64,000 nucleotides of DNA from contig CM034389.1 in the NCBI GenBank assembly GCA_019925095.2, positions 13,709,435 to 13,773,434 on the forward strand, written 5' to 3'. Shown here piece after piece: positions 22,533 to 34,311 of this stretch; positions within the stretch are counted from its first letter, which is position 1; each line of letters opens with the position of its first letter. Under the pieces are notes generated by a model. That model was not told the DNA's origin and made no database searches. It saw only the letters and a program-made list of their open reading frames with translations. The position numbers and the translations under genes were made by a program. This stretch comes from Dendrolimus kikuchii (Eukaryota > Arthropoda > Insecta > Lepidoptera > Lasiocampidae).

Positions 22533-23899
22533 AAAAACAAAAAGTATAAAACCACAATTTAAACTAAAACAAATAATTTGGTATATGTATTATTAGTATG
22601 GAATCCAGAGCTGTCCGTTGTCCTATGATATCCATAGGTAACACTTATAACTTGCTTGACTTGAAAAAAATAATAGTATATATTTTTGTATCAAATTAAA
22701 AAATAGGTACTTACTAAGTATTATAGCGATAGTATTTCGAGGGAAACTTAAATTGATGTTAATGTTTTACTGTGCAGTTTTATTATCTAAAAATATATAT
22801 TAATAATGAAAAATAATATTATTTTAGGATATTGATTGTTTATTGTCCACTTTTATGAAAAATCCTAAGTGTTTAATGAAATATGGCCTTTGTAGTTTCC
22901 ACAAGGACTCCGTTATTCGGTGACAAAGACTTTCAATTTAGTTGACCCGATAAAGACAATAGATACCAAGCTGTATAGATTCATTTCATTTGCCTGCCAT
23001 CGTGGCGAATTGAACAACAGCATTATAGTGATAGACATAGTCATTATCTGTTTTAATTTCAAATTTCTGGGACTCAACAAAAGAGTTTGTAAGTTGTTTT
23101 GTATTTTAGAAATTAGTAGGTACATTCATTATTATGAGTAATTCTGAAGCCTTAAATTACGGCAGGTAGCCCGAGGCGGCCTCGCTCACGGCAACAATCA
23201 GTGGAGGCCGTGATACCATGTGAAGGCTCACCTCAAGTATCCAACTCCGCCCACAGTTTAACATTTTTTCGACGAAGCCTGAGAATTAATACTAGTTCGG
23301 CGTATTGTATATCATGGGAGCTTAGTCATTATTGTACTTTCATAATTATTTTCGAATTAGTCTGAAAATAATATCTTAGATATTGTAGTTCCATTTAAAT
23401 AAATATAGGATTATACTGTTTTTGTTATCGAGTTTGGTTTCTTTTTATATTTTTTATAGATTGTGAAATGAATAATCCACGCAGCTCATGTAAAGAGATT
23501 TGTATTCCGTGCTAACTATGGAATAGTATTCCAGGATAAAAATATACTATGTCCACCGTGATGTTGAAAGCTTATACATAACAAATTATATCCAGGTTCG
23601 ATTCTCTGCAACATAAATTTCGTTACCGATTTTCCCGTAATTTACTATATTCATGATATCTGATATTTGTTACCCATAACAAGGTTTAGATTGGGAATAT
23701 GCATGTCTGTGTTTGTCTGCAGATTTATATATTATTAAAGCCATGAAGAAGTACAGCCAAACATAAACACGTACAAAAAATATTTCAAATAACGAATTAA
23801 AAGTCTAATATTTAATATTACATTTGATAATAATATGATATTAATACAATAATGACGTTTAATAATTACAAGAGGTCCCGGTAGACGTTATCCTGCCCT
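22533..23899. other. AT-rich sequence, no exon recognised
   Basis: A both-strand open stretch at 22913-23141 (70-73 codons) has AT-driven composition and no donor/acceptor support. A tRNA-like B-box (CCAGGTTCGATTCTCTGC) at ~23593 suggests an eroded SINE. Confidence 0.4.
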
Positions 23900-24145
23900 G
23901 AAATAATAAAAATCTAGAACCCGCCACTTACTGGTTCCAATTGTGAATCTAAATCATCCGGGGACCACCCACTCAAACATACAAAAAATCATCAAAATCG
24001 GTCCAGGATATTAGGAAGATCCCGGAACCCGGTCCCAGTGTCATCTACCGGTTCCTATTGTAAAACTAAATTATCCGGGAACCCATTCAAACACACACAA
24101 AAAATTCATCAAAATCGGTTAAGTCGTTCTCTAGTTATGCGCGAT
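23900..24145 (+). repeat. Two diverged units related to the 97-bp satellite
   Basis: Two successive ~115-bp units contain 'CTGGTTCCAATTGTGAATC', 'CATCCGGGGACCACCCACTC' and 'AAAAATCATCAAAATCGGT', in the same block order as the array at 1-480. The second unit ends 'GTCGTTCTCTAGTTATGCGC'. The satellite unit is therefore also dispersed, probably derived from the 3' part of a retroposon. Confidence 0.65.
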
Positions 24146-24648
24146 TATTAAATGAATACATCATGAGATATGTCTTACGAACATCAAGAAAGCAACCATA
24201 AAAGTATGCTAGTTTTGCTGTTCCATTCACATTATATAAAAAACAGTTATCTTGTAAGGATTCACTGGCTTTCGACTTTCCGCTTGCAAATAGCTTAGTG
24301 TGGGAACCATACATCTTTATTTCCGTTAATTATTATGAAGTGCTACTATTTATACGTGGTCTCATTTTTTATGTATGTCAGTGGCTATATAGGTATATTT
24401 TTTGTAAAATTGAACAATGTGGAACTAGCTGTGTTATCAACGTATAAACGTTTTACTATTCAATGCATTCTTTATAACTCGGATCAGTAAAAATGGAGAG
24501 CCATTTCTTGATTTATTGTTTTCACGCATCGTGATCTCGATGTGCTGCAGGGTTTACTTCATCGATACAATGTTGTAACTGGCTTTGAGCCACTTCAATA
24601 GCATTAAATAGGAGAGCTTAGACACTGAGCCACCACTATGTTTATAAT

Positions 24649-24860
24649 TTTTTTTATTGCATGAGTTCAACAGAGAGGCGGACGGCCCACCACATCTGTC
24701 TGAGTCTGCTGTACTTCAGCAATAAAAAACACAGCTCAAGGTTAGCGGCATACTCTAGACCAGGAGTGGTGGCTATTAAGACAGACTAACACCCTACCAC
24801 CTGGCTGTGGGTTGTTTTGTCGCCTCTTACGAAAGGCCGGCCGGCCACTGGAAATTAACA
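24649..24860 (+). repeat. Repeat A, copy 2, left part (split by gypsy insertion)
   Basis: 'GAGGCGGACGGCCCACCA', 'ACTCTAGACCAGGAGTGGTG' and 'CCACCTGGCTGTGGGTTG' match repeat A; the middle is replaced by unrelated sequence. It stops at 'GGCCACTGGAAATT' + AACA, and its missing end resumes at 26375. Confidence 0.82.
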
Positions 24861-25795
24861 GTACGTCAACAATTTTTCTGGCTCCATTGCAGGGAAGATG
24901 TCGAGGAGTGGTATAGGAATTGTATGAAGTGTTCTTCTGTGAAAGGACCTCAAACACGATGATCCGTTACCTTAGACAGATAAAGGAAATCGTTACATTC
25001 GGTGATTATGGACTATTTCACCAAGTGGCCGGAAGCCTTTGCAATTCTAAATCAGGAAGCAGCTACAGTAGCGGATAAATAACCGAAAGAAGTTTTCTAT
25101 CCATTTGGCTTATCCCTAGAGATTCACAGCGATCAGGGTCGCAATTTTAAATCTCAGGCCTTTCAGGAAACCTGCAAGATACTTCGTATATACAAGACCC
25201 GGACCGGAATGGTAGAGTGATTTAATCAAACTTTAGAGCGGTATCTGGCTGTGGATTCTCATCAACGAAACTGGGATGAGTACATTTCCATTTTACTTTT
25301 AGCGTATCGGACGGCTGTTCAAGAGAGGACTTCTATGTGCTAATTTTGGAAGGGAACTTCGACTTCCAGTACAACTTCTTTCAGGATGTCCGCCTAATAC
25401 TCAAGAACACGTACGACACACAGTACAAAACAGTTCTAGCTGTGTTTTGGTCTATGTTCAGGACTACCAAAGGAGGATAGAAGAAATTCATGAGTATATG
25501 AGAATAGAAAATCTACATGCTAGTGAACGGATGAAACTCGTTACGATAGACGTGCTAACTTAAGGAACTTTGATGAAGACTCGTTGGTTTGGCTTCATAA
25601 TCGTGTTCGACGGAAAGGAAAATCTCAAAAATTGCAATCAAGTTGGGAAGGACCTTACACAGTACTCACTAGGATTAACGAGGTCCCTTATCGAATTCGA
25701 AAATCATCAAGTGTAAAAATAGTGCATATGGATCCACTTGCGACATTTCATGGTTCTAACGATGTTCGGGACGATCACGTTTTACGAGGAGGTAG
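24861..25795 (+). pseudogene. Ty3/gypsy integrase remnant
   Basis: Read in pieces, the region gives RQQFFWLHCREDVEEWYRNC then MKCSSVKGPQTR (the CxxC half of the HHCC zinc finger), then VMDYFTKWPEAF (first catalytic Asp) and HSDQGRNF (second Asp). GMVE follows, with a stop where the conserved Arg-Phe-Asn follows, and the usual 'PYHPQSD' segment before it is missing. Later LLLAYRTAVQ and, from 25584, VRRKGKSQKLQSSWEGPYTV with HMDPLATF form the typical gypsy integrase C-terminal module. Premature stops at several points and frame changes make it inactive. Protein and breaks are described only; no repaired version is implied. Confidence 0.85.
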
Positions 25796-26374
25796 TGTGG
25801 AGAGCGATGGTGGAACGATCTAGTTGGTTTAAGGAGTTTCCGAAAAATTTAGAAGAAAAAGACAAGGATATATACATGTTTAGAAAGGGACAGATAGTAA
25901 ATAAAAGATTAACGAAAAGAAGATCGAAATTATGGGTTCCAGAAGATTCTTCCAGGTATATAAGCAGCGTAAGGCGCACCTACGGAGAGTTCAATTGAAG
26001 ACAGCAAAGCGACAATCGCGATACGAGAGATTTGGAAGAGGAGTTAAGTAGGAGAGAGTGACGAGTTTAGTCAAAGTTATTGGGCAGTTCAGTGAATGAG
26101 AAGTTGAGCGTAGTTTCAGAGGAGATCCAGAAGAAAGCTACGCACGGTAAATTCGGAGGTGAGCACTGCAGTACCAGGAGGTGGTTTACGCATTATCGCC
26201 GACGGTATTGTGAGTGAGATATCTCATCGTCGAGGCAGAGCGTCGTTAGTTGTGCTTGAAGGAACAACCCTGCAGAGAAGAATCACGTACGGCTGTGTAA
26301 GTCAATAAAATCATTTAGTTGAAAAAAAAACTGGTGTTTACTTCCAATCCGCATACCCTCCCTCGCACGTAACA
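25796..26374 (+). repeat. 3' LTR of the gypsy element
   Basis: It starts TGTGGAGAGCG just after a purine-rich tract (ACGAGGAGGTAG) that can serve as the polypurine tract, and ends ACGTAACA, giving TG...CA termini. A polyadenylation-like AATAAAATC is at ~26305. The length is ~579 bp. There is no second LTR to compare it with. Confidence 0.7.
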
Positions 26375-26402
26375 GTATTGTTTCTCCGTTTCTGTACGGA
26401 TA
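26375..26402 (+). repeat. Repeat A, copy 2, right end after gypsy insertion
   Basis: GTATTGTTTCTCCGTTTCTG followed by TACGGATAA matches the terminus of repeat A copy 1 (GTATTCTTTCTCCGTTCCTG), completing the copy interrupted at 24860. Confidence 0.85.
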
Positions 26403-26968
26403 AAATGGTACACTAGATATTATCTGCTACCACCAATTAAGTTGTGAAGCAATACCGAAACGCTCAAGAGTTCTGCGAGTGTGAATTTAATAAAGAATCG
26501 TTCTTAAACTTTATCCTTCACTCGTAATAGTACATCGCTTTGTGAATTAAAATCGGCGTTCGTTTGGCATTAAAACGATTATAACGAAACGCGATCATCG
26601 CATATTGTCCAAATTTTCGCAACAATGGGTCCGACAGACGTCGCAGCTTTTCCCAGGCTCACTCATTCGCAAAATGAGAGGTTAAATTAAATAACGTTCA
26701 TAATTTCAGAATCTCTACGGTCACTAAACAATTCTCGAGACCTGTTTGACAGTAGTTCAGATTCCTATTGAAAGTTTTGACCGCAAACAGTTCGAGATGA
26801 ATCCATTCTTGGCATAGTACAGTTGGAAATAATTGTGCAAATATGAACAGCGATTAAAATGTAGGTATAATTCGACTGCCCTATTTCAAATGTAGTAACT
26901 CCTAAATATTTAATCCTGGTTTTATTTCGAATGCTTGCATTCTATGTCATCTATCATTCATCATCTAT
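26403..26968. other. Sequence without recognised features
   Basis: Moderately GC-richer around 26590-26660 (CGACAGACGTCGCAGC), but no exon, repeat family or RNA gene could be supported. Confidence 0.4.
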
Positions 26969-27432
26969 AATATTATAAAATTCTAAATATGCCATGTCTG
27001 TACACAAACTATTTGAAAAAATCCAACAGGAATAGACTATATAAACGACAAAGAACATGATGCATTTTTTTTAGATTAGACTAATATGTTATATATAATT
27101 ACATCTATTAGACTAATGTGTATAATAAAAGATGTAATAAAATGTCTGAAATTTTTTCCCGGGGAATTTTTCTGAGAATGATTGATAGCTAGATTAAAAA
27201 AAAAATCCCATGAGATTTTTTCATTTATTGATAGCAAATTTCGTGTGACATTTTGTATCCCGGGAATTCTACGGAAATTTTCCCGGGAGCGGTTTATAGC
27301 TGTTCGAGTGCATAAAAATTAGCTTATACCAACACAGTTTTCACTAAAAGGATAGCTTATATTCTTTTTTAAAGGTACGGTACTTTGTGTTCCGGGAATC
27401 CCGCGGGAATTCAAGTCAAGCGTGGACAAAGT
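26969..27432 (-). repeat. Repeat B, copy 3 (reverse orientation)
   Basis: 'AAAATTCTAAATATGCCATG', 'CAACAGGAATAGACTATATA', 'TCCCGGGAGCGGTTTATAGC' (split in the original by one base), 'TTTGTGTTCCGGGAATCC' and 'GTGGACAAAGTC' give the reverse landmark order. About 80 bp near 27055-27140 differs from the other copies and may be a secondary change. Confidence 0.8.
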
Positions 27433-29186
27433 CAAAGTCAAATTGAAGTTTTGATGAATCTAGTGCGCAAACTTTTTTGATAAGACGAATTTGTAAAAAA
27501 TCCTTGGAATAGTCCAATTGTTAAGCTATGACATCATATGAAATAGGAAAACTAATTTGAATTTGGAGCTTTATAGGGAAAGTAATAAATGAGACACGGA
27601 CAATGAAAGGTTTAATTCTCCTATTATATCAATGTACTCTGTGGTTTGGTTATTATATCAATGTAGTCTCTGATTTCATAGAGGTGACGAATATGCGATA
27701 TTTTTGTTATTTGATTACTTAAATAGACAAAAAATATATTTATCCGAAAAGATCCCATTTCTTAAAAATGGATTTGATTGTTCATTTTTCGCTTTTTTTA
27801 AAATTTCTAACACATTGAAATTTTCAGAATTATTCTCCTCATAATTAAAAAGATTAGAGAACACATTTTTCAGGACTTTGAAATCAAATATTCGCTACCT
27901 ATTTATTGAATGACTATATTTTATTCTATAATTTTTAAAGGTCTGTTTGTCAAAATCGCCCACGCCTATTGTTCATATACTCAAAGCATTTTGTCAAGCT
28001 TACATGTTTGGTGGCCATCTCTAATTTTTAAATCATTTACAATTTCTCTACACTACGCCAAAATGTAACGGTATATAGAATATACTTACGAGCCAAATTT
28101 TATATAGTAGTTATTATAAAATCGGACATAGCAATTTTGTAAGGATTCCATTCTTGACAAAATATCTATGGAACCCAAAAAATTAATGACGTCGCTCATG
28201 ATCATTGTGACAGCGCGCAGAGCGCTTTCAGCACGATACAATCTGGTAATCGGAAATGGGCATTGTGCAACAAAGGATCTATTGTCCCCGCTCTGTACCG
28301 GACCCGCGCCTCCCTTCCTCTACCACAGCCGTCTCTACGCGAATATTCATGTCAATAATACAATTCATACAACACCATGCATACAAATTTCAATGTGACT
28401 ATCAACTGTCACAATAAAATATGAACTTAGATATTCACTTGTGTGACTGTGTTCTATTAATACCGTGTACATAGACGCAGGAAGTCAAACGGGATTTGTT
28501 ACTCAGTAATCATGCGCTGTGATTGAAAAGATGTTTGCATGATATTAAGTGAAATAGTAAAATCTGGCAAGTGCGTGACTGTCCACATGCGGTGAAGGGT
28601 TTCACAGAGTTGGCAAATCTCCACGGTTTTCGTTATATGTCTACGAAACCATAAAATTAGAACGAGAACATAATTTTCAGGACTTTCAATAATATCTGCG
28701 AACCTTATTGATTTAAAAAAAAACGGCATTGAGAATCATTGTTATGAAGTACAGTTTTAGACATGTACATAATTACATTTTGATATAGTTCACAGACGCG
28801 TTGACTGTCCTGAGCTCGTTTCGAAAATGGCATATAATGAACCTAGATACCGTATTTGTCATACATATTTCCTGAATGTTCCTTGTCGTTCTACCAACTA
28901 CTCTCTAAATTCTTTGTTTGTAAAAATAGATCTGTTTGCGTCCTCCACATACTACTTTAAATGTATTATAGTTAATATTATTAACGACAGCCCATAACAC
29001 AACATGACTTCAATTGTTTATTTTTAAAGCAGTATTGACCTTATGTTTGTTGTAAACGATGTTATATTTGTATATTCGCTGTTGGGTCTTTCACACGAAT
29101 ATGTACAGTGAAAAATATTCAACCCTTTATTACATGTCCGGCAGCCATATCTATTATTTATTAATTCTCAATTTAATTAACTATTG
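27433..29186. other. Mostly AT-rich, one unexplained GC-richer patch
   Basis: The patch at 28180-28345 (CAGCGCGCAGAGCGCTTTCA; CCCGCGCCTCCCTTCCTC) is open on the plus strand for 76 codons from 28168 but has weak splice context. No recognised product. Confidence 0.35.
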
Positions 29187-29226
29187 TATAGCGACATATA
29201 GACAGACATGTCTATATGTCGCTATA
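29187..29226. repeat. Perfect 16-bp-arm palindrome
   Basis: TATAGCGACATATAGA at 29187-29202 is exactly complementary to 29211-29226, with an 8-nt spacer CAGACATG. Noncoding. Confidence 0.9.
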
Positions 29227-29231
29227 TATAT

Positions 29232-29682
29232 CTATATTATAAAATTGTAAAAGTGTAGTCTTTTGTTTTCTGGATTTTTTTGTGTTTATCTGTTTGTTTG
29301 GGATTCACGTTAAAACTACTAGGCCGATTTCGATGAGGTTTTCGCTGATCGATAATAAATTGTCGAACTTAAAATTTGTGGTACATTTTATTCCGAAAAT
29401 CCTAGAAGAATTTACAAGGAAGAGGTTTAAAGTGGCCAAGTCGAAAAAAAAAATGATTCCTGTGCGAATCTTTCACTGATTGATAAAATCTTTAGTAAAG
29501 TACTTGCAGTTGTGTATGCCCTTAATGCTTTACGTGCCCCGAGTTTTTACGGTAATTTCCGGAATTAATGTATTTTCATACTAAAAAGTCTATTACGCTG
29601 CTTGAAAATAACATTTGATTTCATATTTAGCAAAATAACTGTAATCTTTGTTACCTAGCCAACGTGGACAAAGTCGTGGGCA
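29232..29682 (-). repeat. Repeat B, copy 4 (reverse, degraded)
   Basis: 'GGGATTCACGTTAAAACTAC', 'GGCCGATTTCGATGAGG' and, at the far end, 'CAACGTGGACAAAGTCG' are repeat B landmarks. The middle has lost or changed several blocks. Confidence 0.65.
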
Positions 29683-31206
29683 AATAGTACCTAATAAAGT
29701 TTTTCTATACAGACTCGTAGTTTCTGAAAAAGCAACTGAGACATACCAAGACAGACATGCAGATAGACGGACGAACATGGCGATTTCATAAGGTTTCCTT
29801 TGGTTCCAAAATGGCTACGGTCTATATAAAAGTACATTCTATTCAAACTACTGCAGATATCCATATTCTGTCAACAAATAATAACTTAACACCAACGAAC
29901 AAGTAATAACTTGTATTTTTATATAGGATATGTTCTTGTTTGACTGACTGCGCCTGGTGTTAGGTGGAAATGCAGTCTAAGGTGGAGCACGCTTACCTAG
30001 AAGATACCTGTTCACGCGAAACTTGAAGTATATACAAATGTATGTATATTTCTATAAACTGTACGAGTAAATACATAATTATTTATTACTATTAAAACAA
30101 CATGGCCATTGACCTCTAAGATTTAAAAAACTGTAGTGACATGAACAGATATATCCTGTTATTCACTTGATTTACAACGGGAAGTTCTCCTTCACTATTA
30201 TCTAAAATTTGGATAATCATTAGACGTTAGCTGATTTAACATTCCGATATAAAGGTAGGTATCGTTTTCATCGTGTGAATCATTCAGAGGAAATAGATAC
30301 ATATAAAAAGTTATGTTATGGTCCTGTTATAAAAAAACGAAGCTTATTTATATGTCAATATAATTTAAAATTATTAGCATAGCGTTAAATGATTATTTAT
30401 ATTCTATTAGAAAGATAATCACAAAGTAATTAACAGGTCGTTGACATAGTTTAATGTGTCTTATAAAATGTACAAGCGATAGGGGGACTTTTGCGCAAAA
30501 GAAATGTAATGAGTTGAGATATGGTTTAAAAACATTATATTTTTCTATTGCGATATGGAAAACATCAGCCTTAAATTTTACCTCGAAGACGAGAAATCTT
30601 AAAAATAAGGTCACAAATAAGTTTCCGCTTACCATAATCCATTTATATGAATGAATTTCAATAATTAATCATACTTAGACTACACGATTAATTCATTCAA
30701 AATAACTAAACCCATTACAATTACAAAAATATAAACATAATAAAAAGAAATATTATAATCACTCTCTTCTTTTTACAATCTGGACCCAAGAATGTATGAA
30801 AGCGTTTCCATCTCCTTTGGTATAATAAAACTGGTATATCTTCGTTAATATAAGCTAAGTATAACACATAACTACACTAGCGCTACTGCAGCGCCATATA
30901 CTTGGCTTAATTACTAACCTTAGAGAACTCTTAGACTTTTTCTAGACGACAGTTATCCTATGTCATTTTCTGTATACCTGACGACATATAATTATGCAAA
31001 ATTTCACGATAGTGTGTTCGGAGGATCAATCAAATGAGGAACAAACAAACCAAGATTCGCATAGATGATATTATTTAGAATTGATTCTTCTTTTACATTT
31101 TGATGTTTTTTTATTTAAAACATATTCTAAACCACATCAGCCGAAAATTGAGAAAACAATTTTTTAAACTTTGCAACGATATTTGATGTGTGTGTGTGTG
31201 GCTGAG
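29683..31206. other. Non-coding AT-rich sequence with an old repeat fragment
   Basis: 29690-29815 (CAGATAGACGGACGAACATG then 'GGTTCCAAAATGGCTACGG') resembles a common insect SINE/LINE tail. The rest shows no supported exon; overlapping frames at 30393-30654 are on both strands and lack splice context. Confidence 0.4.
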
Positions 31207-31417
31207 GGGTGGTAGCTCATCTAGATGGCCACCCCTGGTCTGAAGTATGCCGCCATAACAACCTTGAGTTGCGTTCCGGCATTAGTGGCCAGGTTCCAGT
31301 CTCCTTTAAGAGAGCAGCAGCGCATTTGTGACACCTTTGGTGTTGCAAATGTCCATAGGCAATGGTAACCGCTTTCCATCAGGTGGGTTGTGCCTGTCTG
31401 TTGAACTCGTGCATACA
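31207..31417 (-). repeat. Repeat A, copy 3 (reverse, partial)
   Basis: 'GGCCACCCCTGGTCTGAAG', 'GTGTTGCAAATGTCCATAGG' and 'TGGTAACCGCTTTCCATCAG' are reverse-strand repeat A landmarks. The distal third (the 'TGCACGG' end) is missing. A (TG)n run lies just left of it. Confidence 0.85.
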
Positions 31418-31611
31418 TAAATCTGGCTAGTGCGGAAGTCAACAAAATGTAAAGAGTTTCGTTAAGTTAACCAATTTCCCCTGTGTTCCATATTTGGCTA
31501 TGGACCCATTAAAATGCGTTTACTAATCGAAAATACCTTTTATCTCAAAAAGTACTCAACAAATATTCTTCAAATAAATTGATGAAAGTATTTTTCTGCT
31601 ACTCTAATGCC

Positions 31612-31762
31612 GATATTAGACGGATGAACCAATTTGATTGAAAAGCATAGAACTAAAAGGACACGACGATATTCAATGATATTGAATAATTGAAATGTGT
31701 GTATATGGATCACTTTGATTGATTCATTCAAATTGAAAGACAGAACTGAACCGTCTAATATC
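31612..31762 (+). repeat. MITE C, copy 2 (best preserved)
   Basis: It begins GATATTAGACGGATGAACCA and ends with CCGTCTAATATC, giving an exact 12-bp terminal inverted repeat over 151 bp. The internal part contains 'GAACTAAAAGGACACGACG' and 'GATTGATTCATTCAAATTG'. It is noncoding, too short to be autonomous, and of a size typical of MITEs. The target-site duplication is not clear. Confidence 0.82.
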
Positions 31763-31797
31763 AGCTTGACAAACGGGATGGATGCGTTTACGAAATA

Positions 31798-31875
31798 CAC
31801 CAAGACAGGATTCAAACCCTGCGTTCCTACGAACTCGGCTGTCTAAAGTTTATATCATTAAATCAAGGGCTCACG
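31798..31875 (-). repeat. tRNA-like SINE head
   Basis: On the minus strand a T-arm-like GCAGGGTTTGAATCCTGTCT follows 'GTGAGCCCTTGATTTAATG' (A-box position) by about 50 nt. It lacks a full cloverleaf, so is more likely a tRNA-derived SINE remnant than a gene. Confidence 0.4.
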
Positions 31876-31949
31876 ATAAATATTGTGTAATTTATACTTT
31901 ATATATGTATTATTATATAGTATATATACACTTACATATGTATTATTTT

Positions 31950-32258
31950 ATCCGTGCAGGAACGGAGAAAGAATACAATTTCCTGCGGCCGGGCGGCCTG
32001 TCTTAAGAGGCGACTTAACAACCCACAGCCAGGTGGTAGGGCATTTGCCCGACTGGATGGCTACCACCCCTGGTTTAAAGTATGTCGCCATAACAACCTT
32101 GAGTTGTGTTCCGGCATTAGTGACCAGGTTCCAGTCTCCCTTAAGAGAGCAGCAGCGCATTTGTGGCAACTTTGATGTCGCAAATGTCCATAGGCGATGG
32201 TAACCGCTTTCCATCAAGTGGGCCGTCTGCCTGCTGATGTCTGCTGATCTCCTGCAAT
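31950..32258 (-). repeat. Repeat A, copy 4 (reverse, near full length)
   Basis: Starts TCCGTGCAGGAACGGAGAAA and ends 'CTGCTGATCTCCTGCAATAA'; all repeat A landmarks are present in reverse order. It is the best counterpart of copy 1, and a (TA)n tract follows its end. Overlapping frames of 73-117 codons on both strands are incidental. Confidence 0.9.
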
Positions 32259-34311
32259 AATATATATATATATACATATATATATATACATTAATATACA
32301 TTAAGAAATATTTATTTATATATATTTAATACATATGATACTATATATATAGTATCACGATATACGGTTCTTTGCTGAAATGAAAACAAAAATACTGGCG
32401 GTTGGGATATATTTGAAGTGGGTGGTCCTCGAATTAGACCGCGATTTACAGATCTCTACCGGGGGCAAGAGGGCACTTGACCCCCTTTTAACGTGGCCGT
32501 ATCATTCCCCCACTCTTGACTCTCTAATCAAGAATATGATTTGTAAGTCATTATAAATGTGACCCATATTGTACCAAATTTTAAATATTTATCACCTACA
32601 TACTACTACTATAGTGAAAGAAAGAAAAAGTGTGATTTAGTTTCAGTATTCTACTTAATAGTCCAAAGGGACTATACTAGAATAGAGTATAACTGATGTT
32701 AACTAGAATAGAATAGAATATTCTTTATTTCAAACAAGAAAATAATACACATGAGTTAACTAATTAAGTAATGTTTTTCATTCTATTAGTTTTTTATTTA
32801 TGTAGATAAAAATAATGGTATATCTTATTCGCTTGCATATATTTTCATTCTCTCGTCTACTGATTTGGGTGTGAATCGAATTTGATATAAATGTCTTTCA
32901 GAGATTGCAATCAAATTAACAGTACTTTAATCACTAAAAATATAAGTATTGGTGGGTTACGATATTCAAATTTACTTAAACGATGTTGCAGGCTACGTTC
33001 TAATAAAACCTACAATGACGATTATATTTTAAAGTCGCGACAATAATCGAGGCCATATTCTCAATGTAGAAATGTTAGGTATATTCGAATTTATACCTGA
33101 TTACCCTGACATTAATCGAACGAATTCGGTCATAAGAAAAATATTAGCAAAACTATACTATCAACGCCCGAAACTGGCAAACAAGCAGACATCCCCCTGA
33201 TGGAATTTGGTTGCCACCGTCTGTGGACGTTTGTTATATAGCTAGATACCCCACGGATCGTCAGTGCGTTGCCCGACATTTTCACAAATCCTATCTAGAC
33301 ATCTATGGGAAAATGTTATGAAAACTCATCTCAAATTAAGCATTCACCAAAAGGTAAAGTAAGGACTGAAACGTCTTAATGTTCCTTTTTTTAGAAAGTA
33401 CCTTATATGGATATTTAATCAATCCTAGTATCTTGCATCAGTCCTTAGAAATTAATTACCCAATTTTTACTTAATAAATAAAGAACATTTATTGACTGTT
33501 CGGGTGTAACATTTGAGTCTAATAATAGACAGTTGAATGAATTGGTAAAAGTTAAATACGTGCTTGCACCGACGAAATTGAACAGGAATATACTTAATGT
33601 CAGAAAAAGGGAGAAAGCGTATTATAATCACGCGAGCAAATTGTATGGCCTGATTGACAATTAATTTAATAACTATTTATTATGTATAATGGTTGTTAAT
33701 GTTTTCGAAACCGAGATAAACATAAGGTATTTTTAATCCCGGATAAGGAGAAATTATAATTTTTATCGGAAACTTGGTAGAAACTGTTTGGAGAATGAAT
33801 TTATGTTTTAAGCTACGAATAAATTATCAGTAAGTAAATTAGACAAAGTGTTATCAGATGACACGACGTTATATATAAGACTATAATAAATGAGGTCATT
33901 CCCGTTATCAGAATCGCTGCATGGGATACGAGAAAAATGGCCTCCCGAGAGATTTTCTTTACGCGAAATCCAATATGTAGTTAGTTACTAAACGCAGCGA
34001 ATGCGAAATATAAAAACCAATCTTTTACAATAAAGCAATTCTAGGCTGTCGCCAATTTAACATTCAGGAACAATTTACTTATAAATAGGTATCTACTACG
34101 TTTTATAAAACGATTGTAGAAATTTCAATAATATTATATTTTTCCATTTCTATAGTAAACAAATTATAAGTTTAAAGATGTTTAGTTTTCTTTATAATTT
34201 TTTCTTAATATAAAATATGTACCTATACATGATTTGATTCGAATTTACCGTAATCATTATTATTCTAACAAACTTAAGATTAATCTGAAGGAACTGGGTT
34301 GTAATATATTA
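32259..34311. other. AT-rich sequence with LINE fragments
   Basis: 32635-32745 ('CAGTATTCTACTTAATAGTC', 'CAAAGGGACTATACTAG') matches the 3' UTR of the LINE at 36232-36700. 33165-33290 ('AAACAAGCAGACATCC', 'GGTTGCCACCGTCTGTGGAC') is a worn LINE/repeat A-type 3' end. The remainder shows no recognised features. Confidence 0.5.

Larger units (their letters stand above)
24861..26374 (+). mobile_element. 5'-truncated Ty3/gypsy LTR retrotransposon
   Basis: Only the integrase end and the 3' LTR remain. gag, protease, reverse transcriptase and the 5' LTR are absent. The left junction falls within the integrase zinc-binding region, and the right end is the LTR terminus ...GTAACA. Repeat A sequence continues on both sides (24860 and 26375), so the element lies inside that repeat. 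The coding part has several stops and frameshifts. Confidence 0.85.

Noticed and set aside
28168..28398. 76-codon frame starting in a GC-richer patch, with a donor-like GTAATC
   Set aside because: Donor is weak, no acceptor or promoter partner, and the peptide is not recognised.
29815..29860. TATA box (CTATATAAAAG) as a promoter
   Set aside because: It sits at the end of an old repeat fragment, without a TCAGT-like initiator, start codon or donor at the right distance.
31948..32301. Overlapping 73-117-codon frames on both strands
   Set aside because: They follow the sequence of repeat A; the same pieces recur in every copy with different breaks.
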